Assembly (NCBI GenBank): GCA_021808185.1
Contig: JAKBCB010000032.1
Location: 1-14,830, forward strand
Direction of reading: 5' to 3'
From: Pseudomonadota bacterium
GTDB taxonomy: Bacteria; Pseudomonadota; Alphaproteobacteria; Acetobacterales; Acetobacteraceae
Length of the DNA: 14,830 bases
Shown here: positions 14,021 to 14,830 of the stretch, piece by piece
How positions within the stretch are numbered: the stretch's first letter is position 1
Layout of the letters: each line of letters opens with the position of its first letter
The notes under the pieces: model-generated
Told to the model about the DNA's origin: nothing
The model's input: the letters and a program-made list of their open reading frames with translations, nothing else
Database searches by the model: none
Made by a program: the position numbers and the translations under genes

Positions 14021-14830
14021 ATGCGCGTCCTGGTGCTCGGTGGCGGCGTGATCGGCGTCACCACGGCCTATGAGTTGCTGCGGGACGGGCACGAGGTCAC
14101 GCTGATCGAGCGCGAGGCGGATGTGGCGCTTGGCACCAGCTTCGCCAATGCCGGCATGGTGGCACCCGGCCACGCCTTCGCCTGGGCCTCGCCGCGCGCG
14201 CCGAAGATCCTGCTGCGCTCGTTGTGGCGGGACGATCAGGCGCTGCGCTTCCGCTTCCATGCCGACCCCGCCTTCTGGCGCTGGTCGCTGCGCTTCCTGC
14301 GCGAATGCACCGCCGAGCGCGCCCGCCGGAACACGCAGCGCAAGCACCGCCTGTGCACCTATTCGCAGGCCGTGCTGCGCGAGATCGTGGCGGAAAGCGG
14401 CGTCGCGTTCGACGAGTTGCAGACCGGCCTGCTGTACTTCCATCGCTCGCAGGAGACGTTCGAGCGCGGCGTGCGCAACATGGCGATCCTGCGCGACCTC
14501 GGCCAGGCACAGCGGATTCTCTCGCGGGACGAGATCGCGCAACTCGACCCGGCGCTGGCGCCGATGAAGGAAAAGATCGCCGGCGGTATCTACTCGCAGA
14601 CCGACAGCACCGGGGATTGCGCGATGTTTTCGCGCGCACTCGCCGGCGTGGTGCGGGCGAAGGGCGGCAGCGTGCTCACCGGCACCACCGTCACGCGGCT
14701 GGAGGCGGAGGGCGAGCGGCTGGTCGCCGTGCATACCGACAAGGGCAGGATGCAGGCCGATGCCTACGTGCTGGCACTGGGCATCTGGAGTCCGCACCTG
14801 ATGCGCGGGCTGGACAAGTGGCTGCCGGTC
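14021..14830 (+). CDS. dadA: D-amino acid dehydrogenase (DadA type), N-terminal part
   Basis: The first 270 residues of a FAD-dependent dehydrogenase of the DAO superfamily; the window ends inside it, and DadA proteins are usually 415-435 residues. The FAD-binding Rossmann motif G7-x-G9-x-x-G12 opens the protein, followed by E35 of VTLIERE, which binds the FAD ribose. TSFANAGMVAPGHAFAWASP (39-58), ELQTGLLYFHRS and the TDSTGDCAMF segment match DadA in order. The enzyme oxidises D-amino acids to imino or keto acids and passes electrons to the respiratory chain at the inner membrane. It starts 60 bases after putA on the same strand with no obvious terminator between, so co-transcription is likely. 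With a cyclodeaminase-family reductase and putA upstream, D-proline or a D-hydroxyproline is a plausible substrate alongside D-alanine. Confidence 0.85.
   Translation, partial: MRVLVLGGGVIGVTTAYELLRDGHEVTLIEREADVALGTSFANAGMVAPGHAFAWASPRAPKILLRSLWRDDQALRFRFHADPAFWRWSLRFLRECTAERARRNTQRKHRLCTYSQAVLREIVAESGVAFDELQTGLLYFHRSQETFERGVRNMAILRDLGQAQRILSRDEIAQLDPALAPMKEKIAGGIYSQTDSTGDCAMFSRALAGVVRAKGGSVLTGTTVTRLEAEGERLVAVHTDKGRMQADAYVLALGIWSPHLMRGLDKWLPV

Noticed and set aside
9995..14797. Two long minus-strand frames (998 and 600 codons) opposite putA and dadA
   Set aside because: Same mirror effect; the plus strand holds a full PutA with every catalytic motif and a clear DadA start.

Overview
This is a GC-rich bacterial chromosomal window with tightly packed genes, strong Shine-Dalgarno sites and repeated stop/start overlaps. 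Protein styles (GcvA-class LysR regulator, Tat-exported peptide-binding protein, tandem-ATPase peptide transporter, trifunctional PutA with an N-terminal ribbon-helix-helix domain) suggest an alphaproteobacterium, perhaps of the Acetobacteraceae/Rhodospirillales. That placement is an inference and cannot be proved from the window.

Left end (1-1948): the last 53 residues of an M19 membrane dipeptidase run into an aldo/keto reductase with an 11-base gap. A convergent LysR-type regulator lies on the minus strand. Its divergent 235-base intergenic region (1949-2183) should hold the promoters of both the regulator and the next operon, and contains an inverted repeat and one GTTGCAAC palindrome.

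Centre (2184-10043): one plus-strand operon. It encodes a Tat-signal substrate-binding protein, a GC-rich stem-loop, two DppB/DppC-type permeases, a fused two-domain ATPase, an M24-fold metalloenzyme whose active site matches DMSP lyase DddP residue for residue, and an ornithine cyclodeaminase/mu-crystallin family protein. Four of its five gene junctions are an overlap or a gap of at most 12 bases.

Right end (10044-14830): putA (1285 residues, complete) follows a 59-base gap that carries a compact cluster of GTTGCA sites, the sequence bound by the E. coli PutA DNA-binding domain. A FAD-dependent D-amino acid dehydrogenase (DadA type) then runs off the window end.

Working model (inference): the locus imports small peptides or peptide-like amino compounds and hydrolyses or cleaves them. 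Ring compounds are funnelled to L-proline: D-amino acid oxidation gives a cyclic imine, the cyclodeaminase-family reductase reduces it to L-proline, and PutA oxidises that to glutamate. PutA probably represses its own gene through the GTTGCA cluster. The most interesting open points are the true substrate of the DddP-like enzyme and whether PutA also controls the transport operon. I found no tRNA, rRNA, CRISPR array, insertion sequence or phage gene. No gene-free stretch exceeds 300 bases.
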